From Carallia brachiata (Eukaryota; Streptophyta; Magnoliopsida; Malpighiales; Rhizophoraceae), in NCBI GenBank assembly GCA_021464245.1, contig JADCRB010000069.1, positions 4,354,395-4,418,394 on the forward strand: a stretch of 64,000 nt of DNA, read 5' to 3'. Numbering within the stretch: position 1 is the stretch's first letter; each line of letters begins with the position of its first letter. A program made the translations under genes and the position numbers. Below are positions 37,223 through 49,792 of the stretch, piece by piece. The notes under the pieces were generated by a model. The model ran no database searches, was not told the DNA's origin, and worked only from the letters and a program-made list of their open reading frames with translations.

Positions 37223-37835
37223 TGTTGGAAATTGAAGTGTAATTTTAAAAGGCTTAATTCCGATTTAATAGGAATTATCGGTTATATGTCCGTTGTTAGT
37301 TATTATGGCATTAGCCGTTTATGACCGTTGAGAATTATTTTTACTGTTAATACACTTTATGTGCTAGTCGGTATGACATTAGCCGTTTATGACCGTTGGG
37401 ATTTATTCGTACTGTTAATACACTTTATGTGCTATTAACACTTGACTAGTATAAATATGACTCATATTGTCTTCCTTGAGAGAGAGTTTCCCACCAACAA
37501 TCTAAGACATACTGATGTGTTAATCAAAAGATATGTTGTTTCTGTTGCCTCACTTGTGAAGTGCATATTAGTGAGAAGATCTGTTGTATCATGGGAGGAT
37601 AGCCGCCAGAGCCCGATGCACTACGATTACTTGTCTGCGGGGGCGCGAATCTATCCTTAAGGACAGTGCTTTTGTACGCTTCAGATATGTTATCCTTTCC
37701 TCTCAATTTATATTTATTCCAACATGATATAATTTATTTTTTTGTTCTATGTTGTCTGTATAATTCATTGATTATAACTCTACAATTCTAATTCTTGTTT
37801 TATGTTAATATATTTTCTTGAATTATTTTCCTACA
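37223..37835 (+). repeat. 3' LTR
   Basis: About 613 bp, matching the 5' LTR with scattered substitutions. This divergence could be used to date the insertion. Confidence 0.85.
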
Positions 37836-39741
37836 AGTTGTACGAACATAGATATGATAGTTATGAATATAGTAATATATTAATTTAAAAATAATTAAAT
37901 TATAGACATGATATGAACACGAATAAATCTTATTATTATTTTAATTATGTATTATTGTCTAATAATTATTACTATGTATTATTTATAAAAATAAATACAC
38001 AAATAAATCTTCATGTTGAAAAGTTTAATTTTTATTATCAAAATTGAAAATAATAAATTATATAATATACACAAATATATGAAAGTATATAGTAATTAAG
38101 CACAAGAAAAAGAAATTTCTCCTCTCATTTTGTTCTTTCAAAAAAGTATCTTCAGCGTGTCCTAAACGTATCATAAATCTGCTCTTAACGTATCTGAACT
38201 GTACCTAATTTTTTTTCTAATTTTTGTTTGGTGGATATTTTTTGCATGTCAGACATATCTCTTTACCATATCCAATACTTGTTCATATCTAATGCGTGTT
38301 TAACACAAATACAGTACAAAAAATTGCGTATCCATACCTTAGGAATAATTTAAACATCAAAGTACATGATCACAGCCCAACACCCTCTAACATCCCTACC
38401 TTGCCAGTCACAAATTCAAGATATCTTGTTGGACATTCCACACCAGTCCACAAGCTCAGATGATCGTAAGCTAAACCCAGTACTTGACTTTCCAACGTCA
38501 GCCCGAGCTCCAGACGGAACTTGACTAATCAATACCATTCTGCGCAATTTTTTTAAGATGATTTTTTTTTTCTAGGCCTTTGCAACTTTGTGAGTTTACT
38601 TGGCAAACATCGATGTTGATGACTTTGAATTCATAAATATTAATCTCGCGAAAACATATTGTACACACATAAAAACATATTATATAATATAAGATTGTTA
38701 TCTTGTATTTTTAGTATTATTAGTTAATACACTCTCTTAAGATCTCTACATTTTTAGTTTTAATAACTCTATTATTCTTTCTTAGCTTTGACCTTCCTTA
38801 TAACAAGAATTATGTATAAGATTTCCACCATCAGTGGGCTTCCAAGAAATTTGATGACTTAAATATGAGACCAACTAAAAACTGCAAATTTCTTCCTGTA
38901 TGGCCTGCGTAATATTTTCCCTTCCCGTGGAGTCAATTCTAGCTCGCCATATATATATATAAAAGAAATCCTAGCATTATTATATTTTTACAAGAAGCTT
39001 TTTTGGCATCTTGAAGTTGTGATTTTTTAAATGAGATGATCACCCTTATGCTAAAGATCGCCTTTTATGATCATCGTGATCAATACTAGACTTACATTTA
39101 AAATATTTGGTTGATAAATAAAGTTTTTTAGTGCTATAATCTAAAGGCTCGTCCTTAAATATTGCTTACATCTTTGTTAGAAAACTATGCATTTATGGAG
39201 ATTTGAATGTGATTCAGTCAACTTACTAACAATCAATCAATTATAGAGATCTGTAAATTTAGATGTAATTAATTTATAATTCTAATAATCAATCAATATC
39301 AATATACAATCTTAGTATTCTGGTAATATAATTGTGTTATATGTAAGACAATCTCCACTACATAATACAATTATATTACAATAATACTAGAATTCTTTTA
39401 TGAGTGCATTAACGTGATATGGCTGTGTTGGGACTAACTAGTATAGTTGCCCCATCAGAGTGAATAGAATTATTTTATTTGAACTACATTATTTGGCCAT
39501 CCTCACAAAACTTATTCCATACGACAGAAATTCACTGTATATAGACCAAGTTTACATCTAGAATTACTTTAGTCAAACCTATATATATAACAGCTCAAAG
39601 AAAATGTTAAAATATTGAACTTCGTAGAAAAATTGTTGGTATGTTTCTTCCAATTTCCATTCCAAAGTCAAGCAGGTCTACCCAATTGACAAGCTCAACA
39701 GACCGTGTAGAACCTGCCAATTTCATATCATGCAACAAATG
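37836..39741. other. Noncoding upstream block of MMP C
   Basis: Aligns with segment I upstream of MMP A, but lacks the block equal to about 7985-8855, so only the right arm of the long inverted repeat is present (about 38575-38835). The proximal promoter of the A type is kept (39520-39740). No other gene is visible. Confidence 0.5.
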
Positions 39742-39749
39742 TATAAATA
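39742..39749 (+). promoter_or_regulatory. TATA box of MMP C
   Basis: TATAAATA lies 90 bp before the ATG. The 200 bp upstream match the MMP A promoter closely, including ccaatttccattccaaagtc. Confidence 0.75.
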
Positions 39750-39831
39750 GACCTTAGAAGTTAGAACACGAGATATAGCTCAAAGCAACAAATTAACTTC
39801 CTCCTTTCGTCACAATTTTTCGTATACAGTT

Positions 39832-40785
39832 ATGGCATCCAAAGCTTTTCTGCTCTTTTCAATCAACTTCCTAGTCCCCCTTCTTCTCCTATCCGATGTT
39901 GTTTCGGCCGGAAGAAATCCCAACAAAGCATCATCTCCACTTGATTTCCTTGAGCATCTTAAAGGATGCCATAAGGGAGACAAGCTCAAAGACATCCACA
40001 AGCTCAAGAAGTATCTCCATAACTTTGGTTACTTGAACTACAACAAAAACACCAACAAAAACCAATCCAATGCCAAAATGGACGATGATGATTTTGATGA
40101 TCCTTTGGAGTCTGCCCTCAAAACTTACCAACAGAATTTCCATTTGAACGTGTCAGGATTTCTAGACTCTGAAACTGTATCCGCAATGAAGATCCCTCGA
40201 TGTGGGGTCGCAGATATCACCAATGGTACCAATTGGATGCAAGAGAAAAATCAACATCATCATCATCACCGTGGCTCCAACTCTTTCCACACTGTGGCTC
40301 ACTACACGTTCTTCCGAGGAAACCCGAGATGGCCCCGGAACAAGTTCAGTCTCACTTACGGGTTCGTGAGTATGCCGGACCAAGCCATTGGCCCAGTGGA
40401 AAGAGCTTTTAGAACATGGGCTGCCAACACGCATTTTAGGTTCTCCAGGGCTCCAGATTACAGAAACGCTGATCTCAGGATCAGCTTCCATAGAGGTAAC
40501 CATGGAGATGGGGCTCCTTTTGATGGACCCGGCGGGGTTCTGGCTCATGCTTTTGCGCCAACGGACGGGCGCTTCCACTACGATGCCGCTGAACGTTGGT
40601 CCGTGGGTGCAATCCCCGGTGCACATGACTTGGAGACGGTTGCGTTGCATGAAATTGGGCACCTTCTTGGACTTGGGCATAGCTCGGTTCAAGAGGCCCT
40701 TATGTTCCCTTCAATCTCTGCTGGAGTGACCAAGGGTTTGCATAGTGATGACATTCAAGGCATTCGGGCCTTATATGGAGTTTGA
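39832..40785 (+). CDS. Matrix metalloproteinase C (plant MMP, M10A)
   Basis: Intronless secreted zinc protease of 317 residues. Signal peptide about 1-26, cysteine switch PRCGVAD at 122-128, zinc site HEIGHLLGLGH at 273-283 (E274), Met-turn M291; no hemopexin domain. It differs from MMP A at 11 residues: H101Q, T121I, I130T, K138E, H141Q, P162R, S164N, A187G, T205S, A218S and L261I. None touches a zinc ligand. The histidine run is five (142-146). Promoter, leader and 3' sequence also match MMP A closely, so the two probably overlap in expression, while MMP B has lost this promoter. AATAAA is at 40890. Confidence 0.95.
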   Translation: MASKAFLLFSINFLVPLLLLSDVVSAGRNPNKASSPLDFLEHLKGCHKGDKLKDIHKLKKYLHNFGYLNYNKNTNKNQSNAKMDDDDFDDPLESALKTYQQNFHLNVSGFLDSETVSAMKIPRCGVADITNGTNWMQEKNQHHHHHRGSNSFHTVAHYTFFRGNPRWPRNKFSLTYGFVSMPDQAIGPVERAFRTWAANTHFRFSRAPDYRNADLRISFHRGNHGDGAPFDGPGGVLAHAFAPTDGRFHYDAAERWSVGAIPGAHDLETVALHEIGHLLGLGHSSVQEALMFPSISAGVTKGLHSDDIQGIRALYGV

Positions 40786-40899
40786 GCATAGCTCGGTCCA
40801 CCTAGCCGAGTCCATTTCCTAAATTGATCGAATTCGATATTCAGAAATTCAGAGAGTCAAAACATTTGAGGTTTTGTGTTATATCAAGCAATAAATCAA

Positions 40900-42400
40900 A
40901 TGATTTACCTATGATAGTGAGTAATTTGTGAGAAATAAGATCGCTTAATATATAGTTGTGCACTTGCACTTGATTTGTTTTTTTTGTGTGCCCCGGGGGG
41001 TGGGGGGGTCATATATCACGGATTGTGACAGGAATCATTTGATGGTGAGTGATTCTATTTACTGTTTGATTAGTCCGTGCATCTTTGTAACCTCTATGAG
41101 CTCATTATGGAGTATAAATAATGATGATTTTTGTGGTGTTTTTTTTTTTACTCACTTTTTATAAAGATAATTGTCTTATACTATATAAATTTATTTTATT
41201 ATTTTTTATTTTAATTAGACCATATTTATTATATAGTATAATATTATGAGTCTATTATTTAGAATGAAAAGTAAATTAAATTAAATTTTTTTTAATTTTT
41301 GATAACTAGTTAGAAACGCTGAACTTATTTGAGGGTTTTGATACTTGGGCTACCAGAGAAATTGGATTTGACTAGGAATATGCCAGAGATTCGCATGCAC
41401 CAATCAGAATGAAACCCCCACCCACCCTGATGAAATTAAACAGACCTATTTCTTATCTATCTCTGAGTGGGTGGGGAGTATTGAGGATTGAAAGAAAAAA
41501 AACTTTTATGATAATATTTACTTAAGCATATAAATACGTAATGATATAAATTATTAAATTATACATAATAGTATGATAATTTATTATAGATAATGACATG
41601 GACTTTGACTTTTTGATATTGTGTCTGAAGGGTAGAAGCTCCAAAGTCTAGTTCGTCACTGTGTCAGCGCCTGTCCGCTTGTTGTTCTTTGACTTTCTGC
41701 TTCGTCAATTGACTCTTTGATTGTGGAATTTTGATTTAAGTCCGACCCGTTAATTAAACCAATTGTTGTTGGTGCACCCGTAGCACGGCCGACAACGACT
41801 TGGGCCAGTTGACAGTTTCTTCATGGGCTTCCAAAAATTTATGTTGCCAGAGGGTGGAGGAAAGTCTTAGCAGGCTAACCGAGTCTAAGGGTATGTTAGG
41901 TACATGCAGACAAGATAATATAATATAAATCAATCAAAAAAAATATACATAATATAATATAAGATAGCGTGGCGAGCTACTATTTAGTTTTCGTTGGTGC
42001 TCCATGTTTTTCTTTAACAAAAAATAAAGAGAAAGCTTTGTTTGTACACAATGGTTTGAAAGAAACTCATCTTTAAATCTATATATGTATATAAGATAAT
42101 ATAAATTAGTATAGTATAATATAGATAAAATTATTAATTTATATTGTATTTAGATAATATTAAATAATATAAAAGAAGTATTTTATTCAATATTTTAAAA
42201 AAATATAGAATAACATAATATAATAAATTAAAATAACTTTTTCATCATTAAAATAAATTAATTTACATTTATTATTAATTTTAAAATTTTTATCAAAAAT
42301 AATTAGAATTAAATAATAAAATTAATATTTATTTTATATGTCATTTTATATTATATTATTATAAATTTTAATTTATAAAATTATTTTGGTAAAAAAACAA
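40900..42400. other. Noncoding downstream block of MMP C
   Basis: Collinear with segment I, AT-rich in its second half. From about 41885 to 43200 lies the stretch, absent from segment II, that contains the ubiquitin fragment. Its edge reads gggtatgttaggtac, which recalls a transposon end, but I could not find a convincing inverted partner. Confidence 0.4.
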
Positions 42401-42492
42401 ATATTTTTTTTAATTTTCTTAATAAATCTCCTTCTCTACACGGAACAATTCGCTTCCGTCTTCTCATCAGCATCGGCCAGCAGAAGATGAAG

Positions 42493-42690
42493 ATGCAGAT
42501 CTTCGTGAAAACCCTAACGCGGAAGACGATTACCCTTGCGGTCGAGTCCCTGGACACAATCCACAATGTTAAGGCCAAGATCCAAGACAAGGAAGGAATT
42601 CACCGACCAGCAGCGCCTCATCATCGCCGGAAAGCAGCTTGAGGACGGCCGGACCTTGGCCGACTACAACATCCAGAAGGAGTTAGACTA
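42493..42690 (+). pseudogene. Truncated ubiquitin pseudogene, segment III
   Basis: Same fragment as at 12729, with the same two-base loss after KEGI and the same truncation after NIQKE. It reads KTLTRK where segment I has KTLMRK, which is closer to ubiquitin (KTLTGK), and retains gagttagac where segment I lost one base. Upstream sequence such as cgcttccgtcttctcatcagc looks like a plant 5' leader that came along with the fragment. Confidence 0.85.
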
Positions 42691-43897
42691 CAACATCAAG
42701 CAATCGATCCGGCATGGAAAATACAAAAAAAAAAAAAACAAAAAATTTAATTTTTGTTTTTTTGCCTTTTAATTTTAATAAAGGATTTATAAATTTTCTT
42801 TTTTTTTCTGTTATATGAAATAAAAAAAAATCTAAATTTGGTAAAATAAAAAGAAAGGAAAAAAAGAAAAAAAAAGGTTTTTAGGAGGATATATTTGTAA
42901 ATATATAAATTATCAATACTAATTAATGAACGAATATAGACTAACATATGAAAATAAAAGGGATAATATTATCGCATAATCATGTCATAGTAAGTCTATC
43001 ATATTTAATCATATTAAGCAGCCAAATATAAGTTAAGGTAGAATAGTGGACTTCTAACTTATATTATTTTATTTTATTTCATGAAATAAATGCACTTTAA
43101 AAGACCACCAAATATCGTGGTTCAGGAATAAAAAAAAGTTGTTTGTTGTTAGGACAAAATATTCAGTAAAATTAAATAAAAATTTTAAGAGTTTGCTCAC
43201 TGTAATTTACAATTATGAGTTGGGGATAACTTTTTTTTCAAAAAAAGAACTTATTGATTAAGGATAAGAACCAATATTTTTCTCAAAATAAAAAAGAATA
43301 AGAACCAATATTACTACAATAGGGTTATAAAATGATTTTAGGAACTGATATGTATGAACAATTTTTGTTGGTATATATCAAAACCATCCATTTACTTAAT
43401 TATCAAGTAAAACGGGTTTATTAGGTGAAATTATAATTTATAGACAAATTTTTGGAAGATTTCTTACTATCCACGTGACATTTCATTTTTTTATTCATAA
43501 TCACGCTACCTAAATCAATTTTATTCTTATAAAACAAAATTTAAAGAGACCAAATATATCTTTTTTCTTGAAAAAAAAGATATTATTTTACAAAGTGCAC
43601 GCACATGCACGCTTAGAAACAGAATTGCACAAATAATGTGACAAGTTACGCGAGAAAAAAAATCAAAATTTTATTGCTTGTGACTTGTGAGTGACTGAAG
43701 AATAAAGACTATATACATTAGATTAAATAAAACTTTGAGTTCAAATTGTCGATCTCAAGCTTAGATAAAAGAATAAAGTTACATATAATTGAGACTCAGA
43801 ATAGAAGTACTCAAATGTTCATGTTCGGATGAAAAAAAAAAAAAAAGGCTCATAGCACGAATTTTCATAATGAATTACGAAGCCAAATTATTTTTAA

Positions 43898-44287
43898 GAG
43901 AAATGCTAATAACAATCATTTTTACCTTCTCTTTTACAATTGCCGCTTACGTGACAGGTATTAATTGGTTGTCAAAAAGTTGAATGTCAAAAATATTACA
44001 GAAATGCTATTGAAAAGTGTTGATATGTTAATTTGTGATTGGTGTCTGTAAAAGAGAAAGTAAAAAGTGATTTTCCGTAACAAACTTCTTATGAGAAATG
44101 TTAGTAACAATCACTTTTACCTTCTCTTTTACAATTGCTTCTTACGTGATAGGTATTGATTGGTTGTCAAAAAGTTGAATGTAAAAAATATTATAAAAAT
44201 GTAATTGAAAAGTGTTGATGTGTTAATTTGTAATTGGTGTCTGTAAAAGAGAATGTAAAAAGTAACTGTCCGTAACAAACCTCTTAT
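43898..44287. mobile_element. Tandem pair of 195-bp MITEs
   Basis: Two head-to-tail units, 43898-44092 and 44093-44287, each begin gagaaatg. A third start, gagaaatgctag, follows at 44288 and then diverges. In each unit caatcactttttaccttctc near the left is mirrored by gagaaagtaaaaagtgat near the right, so each is a foldback. The block 43893-44405 is absent from segment II (about 25990). Confidence 0.75.
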
Positions 44288-45602
44288 GAGAAATGCTAGC
44301 ACATGATAAGTGGGGTTTACTTAAAAAAGTTAAAAATAATATTTAAATAGTATTAAATTACGAGTTAATTTTATTTATTAAAAAAATAAAATTAATAAAT
44401 ACATTAAAAAGAATTCTGTGGAAACTAGTGAGCCGAGCAAACATATCCTCAACTATTGAAGTGTTAAATTATGATGAACTGATCTAACAAAATCTTACCA
44501 TGTGATACGTATGTTTCCGATATGCCAAAAAAAGAGTAATGGGTATCCGTTTTCAGTTCTCACGGCCATCTTCCAACCTAAGCTATTTGCCAGCCTACGC
44601 CACCTCTCCTTAGCTTAATATTTTACATTACATTTGTTTCGCTTTCTGGGATGTCGTTTGCCTCCCCCCCTTCCTTGCACCATTCAAGAAAAAAATATAT
44701 ATAAATTCAAAGTTTGATTTATTGCACATGTACTCTCTTCCAATAAATAAGTTGGATGTCTTACTCAATGCTACAAATAGTCTAATAATATATCTTTCTT
44801 ATGAAAAAATTAATGAAAACGTTAATTAATAAATTTAAATGTGTGGTGAATAATTTATTGATTAGTCTTTTTCTTGTAAAAAAGCCAAAGAAATTATTTA
44901 CAACTCTCACAACTATCTCGTCTTCAGGATTCCTTATGGATGCTATTTTTCGTTTCGTTGCCTTCGTCCCAACAAACATTGGAACCCTTTTCCGGAATTC
45001 ACGATCCATGAAACAGATCATGAATGGATAAATCCGACAAAAATTGGATCTTCCTCGTGAGACCCCAACAAAGACAAAAAAACGGCCGACCAGAATTCGC
45101 CAAGAGTGATATCAAATACTTGCTTTCCCATGCCTGGGAAGGACCCCAGAAACAGGAAAAGCAAAAATAACTTTCGATTATTTCTGAAACATTTTGTGTG
45201 TATTTTGCGTAGAAATTAAATCAGCAGAAAGACAACATATGATATTAAATATATGATACGCCTCATAATTTCCACCAAAAATTCCGCACCTTCCTCCATT
45301 CTGGCACAACTCAACCCATCACACTATGAGTCAAAACTCCTCTCAATGTGTGAATCTTGCGTTCAAAATAAAAATCTTTCAAAAATCTTAAGTACCCATC
45401 AAAAAAACATGACATTGTAAAATACAACCGTGGTAAAAGAAATCTTCTCTTAACTTGAGCCATATAAGGAAATCTGTTTATATTCCCAAAAGGCGTCCAT
45501 GAATATTAAATACTCGTGACGTAACCAATAAATGCGCTTATGTTCAGGATTATATTGCAGGGAATTGGACCTCACTTTTCCTATTGGACAATGCTTAGTT
45601 TC

Positions 45603-45610
45603 TATAAATA
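45603..45610 (+). promoter_or_regulatory. TATA box of CREG III
   Basis: TATAAATA lies 71 bp before the ATG. The matching site in segment II reads TACAAATA. Confidence 0.6.
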
Positions 45611-45673
45611 CAGAGATTAACTAATGGGGCAGCTATTCCAATATTGGAGTAGAGACTGTGCTTTGGTCTTTTG

Positions 45674-47841
45674 ATGGGTACTTCTTCACGCGTAGCACAA
45701 AGACAGAACATGGTTGTCAGCCTTGTTAACCGTTTCAATCTTCTTCTCTACGCGGTGGTCTTCTTCTTTCTTGTGGTGGGGTTTCAAGATTCTGTCCACG
45801 CAAGGTTACTGTCGGTCAAGAAACCTGACCCAAATAATGCCGCTGCTTCTGCTCGCTGGCTGATCTCTCAGAATTCTTGGGGCGTCTTAAAGTACGAATC
45901 TTTCTTCGTCTATCACTTCCCTTTCTCCTGCTCCTGTTGTTTGATTCTTGCTTTGGTTCTTTAAGTCTTTTTTTTCTTCCTTCTTTTTTAAAGGTGGGGG
46001 AGGGGGGAAATTGTTTTCCAATGATGTTTGAAATTGTTTGAATCGTGCTTTGCGTTTTGTTGGATTTTTGTTTATGTGATTGCCAAATGTGAACCTATAA
46101 TAGGACCTATCTGGGCTGGATGAATTCCTTGATTTTATTTGTTTTGCGAGTGATTTCATCTCATTATTCAATAATCAATCGGCAATTGCTATATCTGCTG
46201 CAGCACTGCTGATTTGTTTGGCAAATTACTGCATTATAGACTCTTTAATTTTGGAGCTTATGGTCTGTACAACTTTTGGACGTCTGTGATGAATCATTTA
46301 CTTGTTTAGATTTTTGGAAGATTAGATATTGATTTCAATTTGGTACTTGGACAAGCATTAAGCTTTACTATTGTTTCAATTTTGCAGTACCCTATCAGCT
46401 GATTTGAAAGGAGCGCCCTTTGGGTAAGTTTTTGCAGTATTCCGACTGTAAGACCCTTCCTTGTAACTGATCTGTAGACATTCTAAGAGCATTCTTTGGG
46501 AACCCATTGAAAGTTGTGATACTGACCTCAGACATTGAAGCTTTGCATCCATCTCTTGCATTTAGATCCAGCTACCTGGCTTCTTTTTCTATTCTCACTT
46601 CCTCATGAATTCCGTTGCAACGTAGGAATGTTGTTTCGTTTAGCGATGGGGTACCTAATGAAGGTACTGGCGTCCCATATTTCTATTTGACTACTCTTGA
46701 TCCAACCGCGAAAAATGCATTAAAAGATAAGAGGGCTTCCCTCACAGCCAGCGAGTACCCTCTAGGAACTTGTGGCAAGACCGACCCTGAGAACCCGACC
46801 TGTGCAAAAATTACACTGACTGGCAAGGTATGATTGAGACTGACTTGTTCTTGTATTCTTTAATGATTAAGATGTACTGATATTAGTAAAAGAAATCTTC
46901 ACTGCATGAAAACCTCATTAGCATGGATAATCACTCTTTTACCATTTGATTTTAGTATTCAGCATCTATTGATCACTTAGCTCTGGGGCTTTGTGCATTA
47001 GCAGCATAAGGGCAGCTGATTACAGGCTTGCCATTGCTCGTGACTTGATTTCTATTGGCCTCAGTGGACTGCTGTTTCCTTTGGAATGATGAATCCTTGG
47101 ATGTTCAAAGACTACATTCTGAAATTTTATGATGAGTAATTCAGTGCTGTGCTGGCCAAACTTGTGGCAGCTCTTATTTATTTTATACTCTTTTTATGGA
47201 ATTTGCCACCCATTTTCTTGAGTCTGCTTCTGAGCAAGATTGCATCCTTTTTATTATACTTTGATGTCTTCAGTGCCCTCTCCTCCCCTTCCACCATAAA
47301 ACAGAACCAAAGAAAAAAAAAAAAGATTGGAGCGATCATCTTATGGTAATTTACACAAATTAACAACTTATTCACTGAGTTTTTGATGAAACCAGAAAGA
47401 AACCTTCGTTCTACTTGTTGTTGTTCTTAATTTTTCTAGTTCTTGTTGTGACTAAATGTCCTATTTTTATGAAAGAAGTAAACTAACTTGAAATTAATAT
47501 CGGTCTATTGTTTGTTAGTTGGTAGTGATCAATGGAAAAGAAGCAGAATTCGCTCAAAATGCGTTGTTTACAAAGCATCCGGAGATGAAGGGTAACTACT
47601 ATGAACTTTAGATTGATAACTTGGCAAGTGTTGTTGGCTATGGTAGGTACCTGTTCTTTCCCTTCCATTTTCTGCTCTCTAAATTCCCATTTTTGTCTTT
47701 GGGATGTTGACAGGCTGGCCAAAGGATCACAACTTCCAGCTCTTCAAACTACAAATTGAAGATATATTTTTGATCAATTGGTTTGGTGGTCCTAAACCTC
47801 TCACAGTAGATCAGTACCTCCATCCTAAATTGAGTATTTAA
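45674..47841 (+). CDS. CREG-like secreted glycoprotein, intact copy
   Basis: CREG (cellular repressor of E1A-stimulated genes) family protein with a flavin-reductase-like split barrel fold. Animal members are secreted or lysosomal glycoproteins; the plant role is poorly known. Exons are 45674-45891, 46388-46423, 46626-46827, 47519-47591 and 47714-47841, all GT-AG, joining to 218 residues. The N terminus has a hydrophobic signal segment at about 22-37, with likely cleavage near HA (about 43). The conserved body runs ARWLISQNSWGVL, APFGNVVSFSDG, GVPYFYLTTLDP, then GTCGKTDPENPTCAK in exon 3, GKEAEFAQNALFTKHPEM in exon 4, and IEDIFLINWFGGPKPL near the end. I chose the ATG at 45674 as the first in frame with the signal segment. 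The two cysteines in exon 3 could form a disulfide. It is the only copy of three here without a disabling lesion. Confidence 0.93.
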
Positions 47842-48415
47842 AGAGGGATCCTTTATGTTTGTATACTTATCAAAGAATTAAAGCAAAAATGATGACAAGG
47901 ATCCAGGAAAACCGAAAAAGATGTAGTGATGGCTCTTCAGAATCAATAGAGTTTAATAAAACTTATTTCTGATTTTCTTTGCTCCTAATTCTAATTTTCT
48001 GAAGCATTTATTTTCCTCAATCTTGGGCTTCTGCCATGTCACAGGGACAATCTTACTGCTTTTCTGTGAATTCAGTTCTGATATATCCTTTGGTCTTGCA
48101 TACTGACCGTGGATTTAGATTGTGTATCAATGAATCAATTGTAAATAAGATGAACTTTTCTAACATGTATTCTCTATCCTCTATATCTATTCTGCATGAT
48201 TTTATTGTCTGATCATGCATAGGCGGACTGTTCCTAACTTACAAAACATTGTTTATTTACATAATTCCACGACATAGCTGTACTTTGACTAATACCAAAA
48301 TAATAACGTAATTCATCTTATAGTATTTAATAGGTTATCTGTTTTTTCTTTTTTTCATTTGTTTCGTACCACTTTAATCTTGCCTAAAAATTTATACAAG
48401 TATTTCTGTTCGTTA
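47842..48415. other. 3' flank of CREG III
   Basis: Collinear with segments I and II after their exon 5. No gene is visible. Confidence 0.4.
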
Positions 48416-48426
48416 TACTGACATTT

Positions 48427-48554
48427 TTTTTTTCTATTGACAAGAAGCTTTGTTGAGCATTGGGAGAGGGAAAATGAGATTAGGTGGGATTTGAATACTC
48501 CACTTATTAGTTGAGAGGTACTCCTCTCAACCAGTTGAACAGATGTTCAATCTC
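48427..48554 (-). mobile_element. Short SINE-like element
   Basis: A 128-bp insert flanked by a perfect 11-bp repeat, tactgacattt (48416-48426 and 48555-48565). Segment I has the single uninterrupted site near 17095. On the minus strand, GTTCAACTGGTTGAGAGG resembles an A box, TATTCAAATCCC a B box, and the tail is A-rich (the T run at 48427). This fits a tRNA-derived SINE. Confidence 0.75.
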
Positions 48555-48583
48555 TACTGACATTTATTATTTCTGATCACTTT

Positions 48584-48916
48584 TTTTTTTTTTTTGATCT
48601 GAAAAGAGGTATTAACAATCCATTACAAGATTAGCGAGTATTATGGAGCTAATGGATCCCAATCATATTTGGTTACAAAATAGGAAGTAAATCAGAGGGT
48701 GGAGCAATTAAGATATGAAAGGCCCAGTTGAGTGAATAGACATGATTTGCTAACCAATTAAAATTAGCTTCACGTAGGATATGACAAAACCTCACATTCC
48801 AATCTCACTGCAACAAGTCCTTGTAATTATGGATGAGATTAGCAAGAGGATGAGTATTAAGCACATTCAATTTGAGACAATTAAGAGTCACACTAGAATT
48901 GAGATAATTTGAGACA
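48584..48916 (-). mobile_element. Severely 5'-truncated LINE tail
   Basis: A 333-bp insert flanked by a perfect 15-bp direct repeat, atttctgatcacttt (48569-48583 and 48917-48931). Segment I shows the empty site near 17110. On the minus strand it encodes the end of a LINE RNase H domain, with WNVRFCHILREANFNWLANH, and ends in an A tail (T run 48584-48595). The target duplication and tail show a genuine retrotransposition event. Confidence 0.85.
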
Positions 48917-49792
48917 ATTTCTGATCACTTTCTCCTTGCATTTAAGACCCGCCATTATTAATTTTTATCCATCACTACGGCTAGGCCCACCTTCTAAGCG
49001 TGACCTTCTTACCGAATAGCTTCGCTCATACCCAAAAGAATCCCTTTCCCTCAAAGCCCACAACTCCAAATCCCAGTTCGGCGCTCTGTACCCAATTCCA
49101 TTAACCAGCCCAAAACCTTCTTTCATTCCGCCATCAAACGCTTTTCAATTCTCCATGGTTCCATTTTCCAAGAACAAAGAAACTTGAACGATGAAAGATC
49201 TCTTACTATTATCAGAGATAGACTCTAAGAATACTGATTGTATCATTATAAGAGTTCGTTGTCCGATCACAAATAATATTGCATGATCACCGTAATAATA
49301 ATAATAGACAAACAAATATACAATAAACATTATAATATCCATTTCTTTTTTGGAAAACTGACAAGGCATTACGTTAATCCACGCAATGTACAGTTATGCC
49401 TTTGTCCATTGCATGTTCGTAATGACTAAATGGACTGGTAAAGAATTCAAAGGTTCAAATATAAGGAATCAAAATTTCAAAAAACCAGGCCAATCTAAGA
49501 GAGAGATTACAAATTTTACTACTTACTATTTGAGGTATTTCTATTATATTGATTGGGTTTGAGTTTTCTGTCGATCATTTATCCTAAAAAAAAGAGACAT
49601 GATGTTAGATTTTATAGTCATCAATCACAAGACTGGATGTAAGAAGACTCATTTATCTTATAAAAATAGTTAAATAAAGACAAATAACAATATTATAAAG
49701 ACTGAGATCTCGACTAACAAATATTATAATGAATATACCACAGCTAACACTTTTTTTTTCGAGTTCCGTTACATTTTCAGAAGAAACGTTAC

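Larger units (their letters stand above)
33849..37835 (+). mobile_element. LTR retrotransposon, probably Ty1/copia-like, degenerate
   Basis: Two LTRs of about 614 bp flank a 2.76-kb interior. Both start TGTTGG and end CCTACA, the TG...CA rule. A purine-rich stretch, gcggagat, sits just before the 3' LTR, as in plant copia elements. Flanks are ggttg (33844-33848) and agttg (37836-37840), a probable 5-bp target duplication with one change. I find no intact gag, integrase or reverse transcriptase frame, so the element is non-autonomous or decayed. It interrupts segment III sequence equal to about 7450-7700 of segment I. Copia is inferred only from the end sequences. Confidence 0.8.
30702..49675. 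repeat. Duplicated segment III (MMP C, ubiquitin fragment, intact CREG)
   Basis: Starts with a copy of the MMP D 5' region, then after a LINE and an LTR element continues collinear with segments I and II through MMP C, the ubiquitin fragment and CREG. Similarity to segment I ends near 49675. It is the longest copy because of its insertions. Confidence 0.75.
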
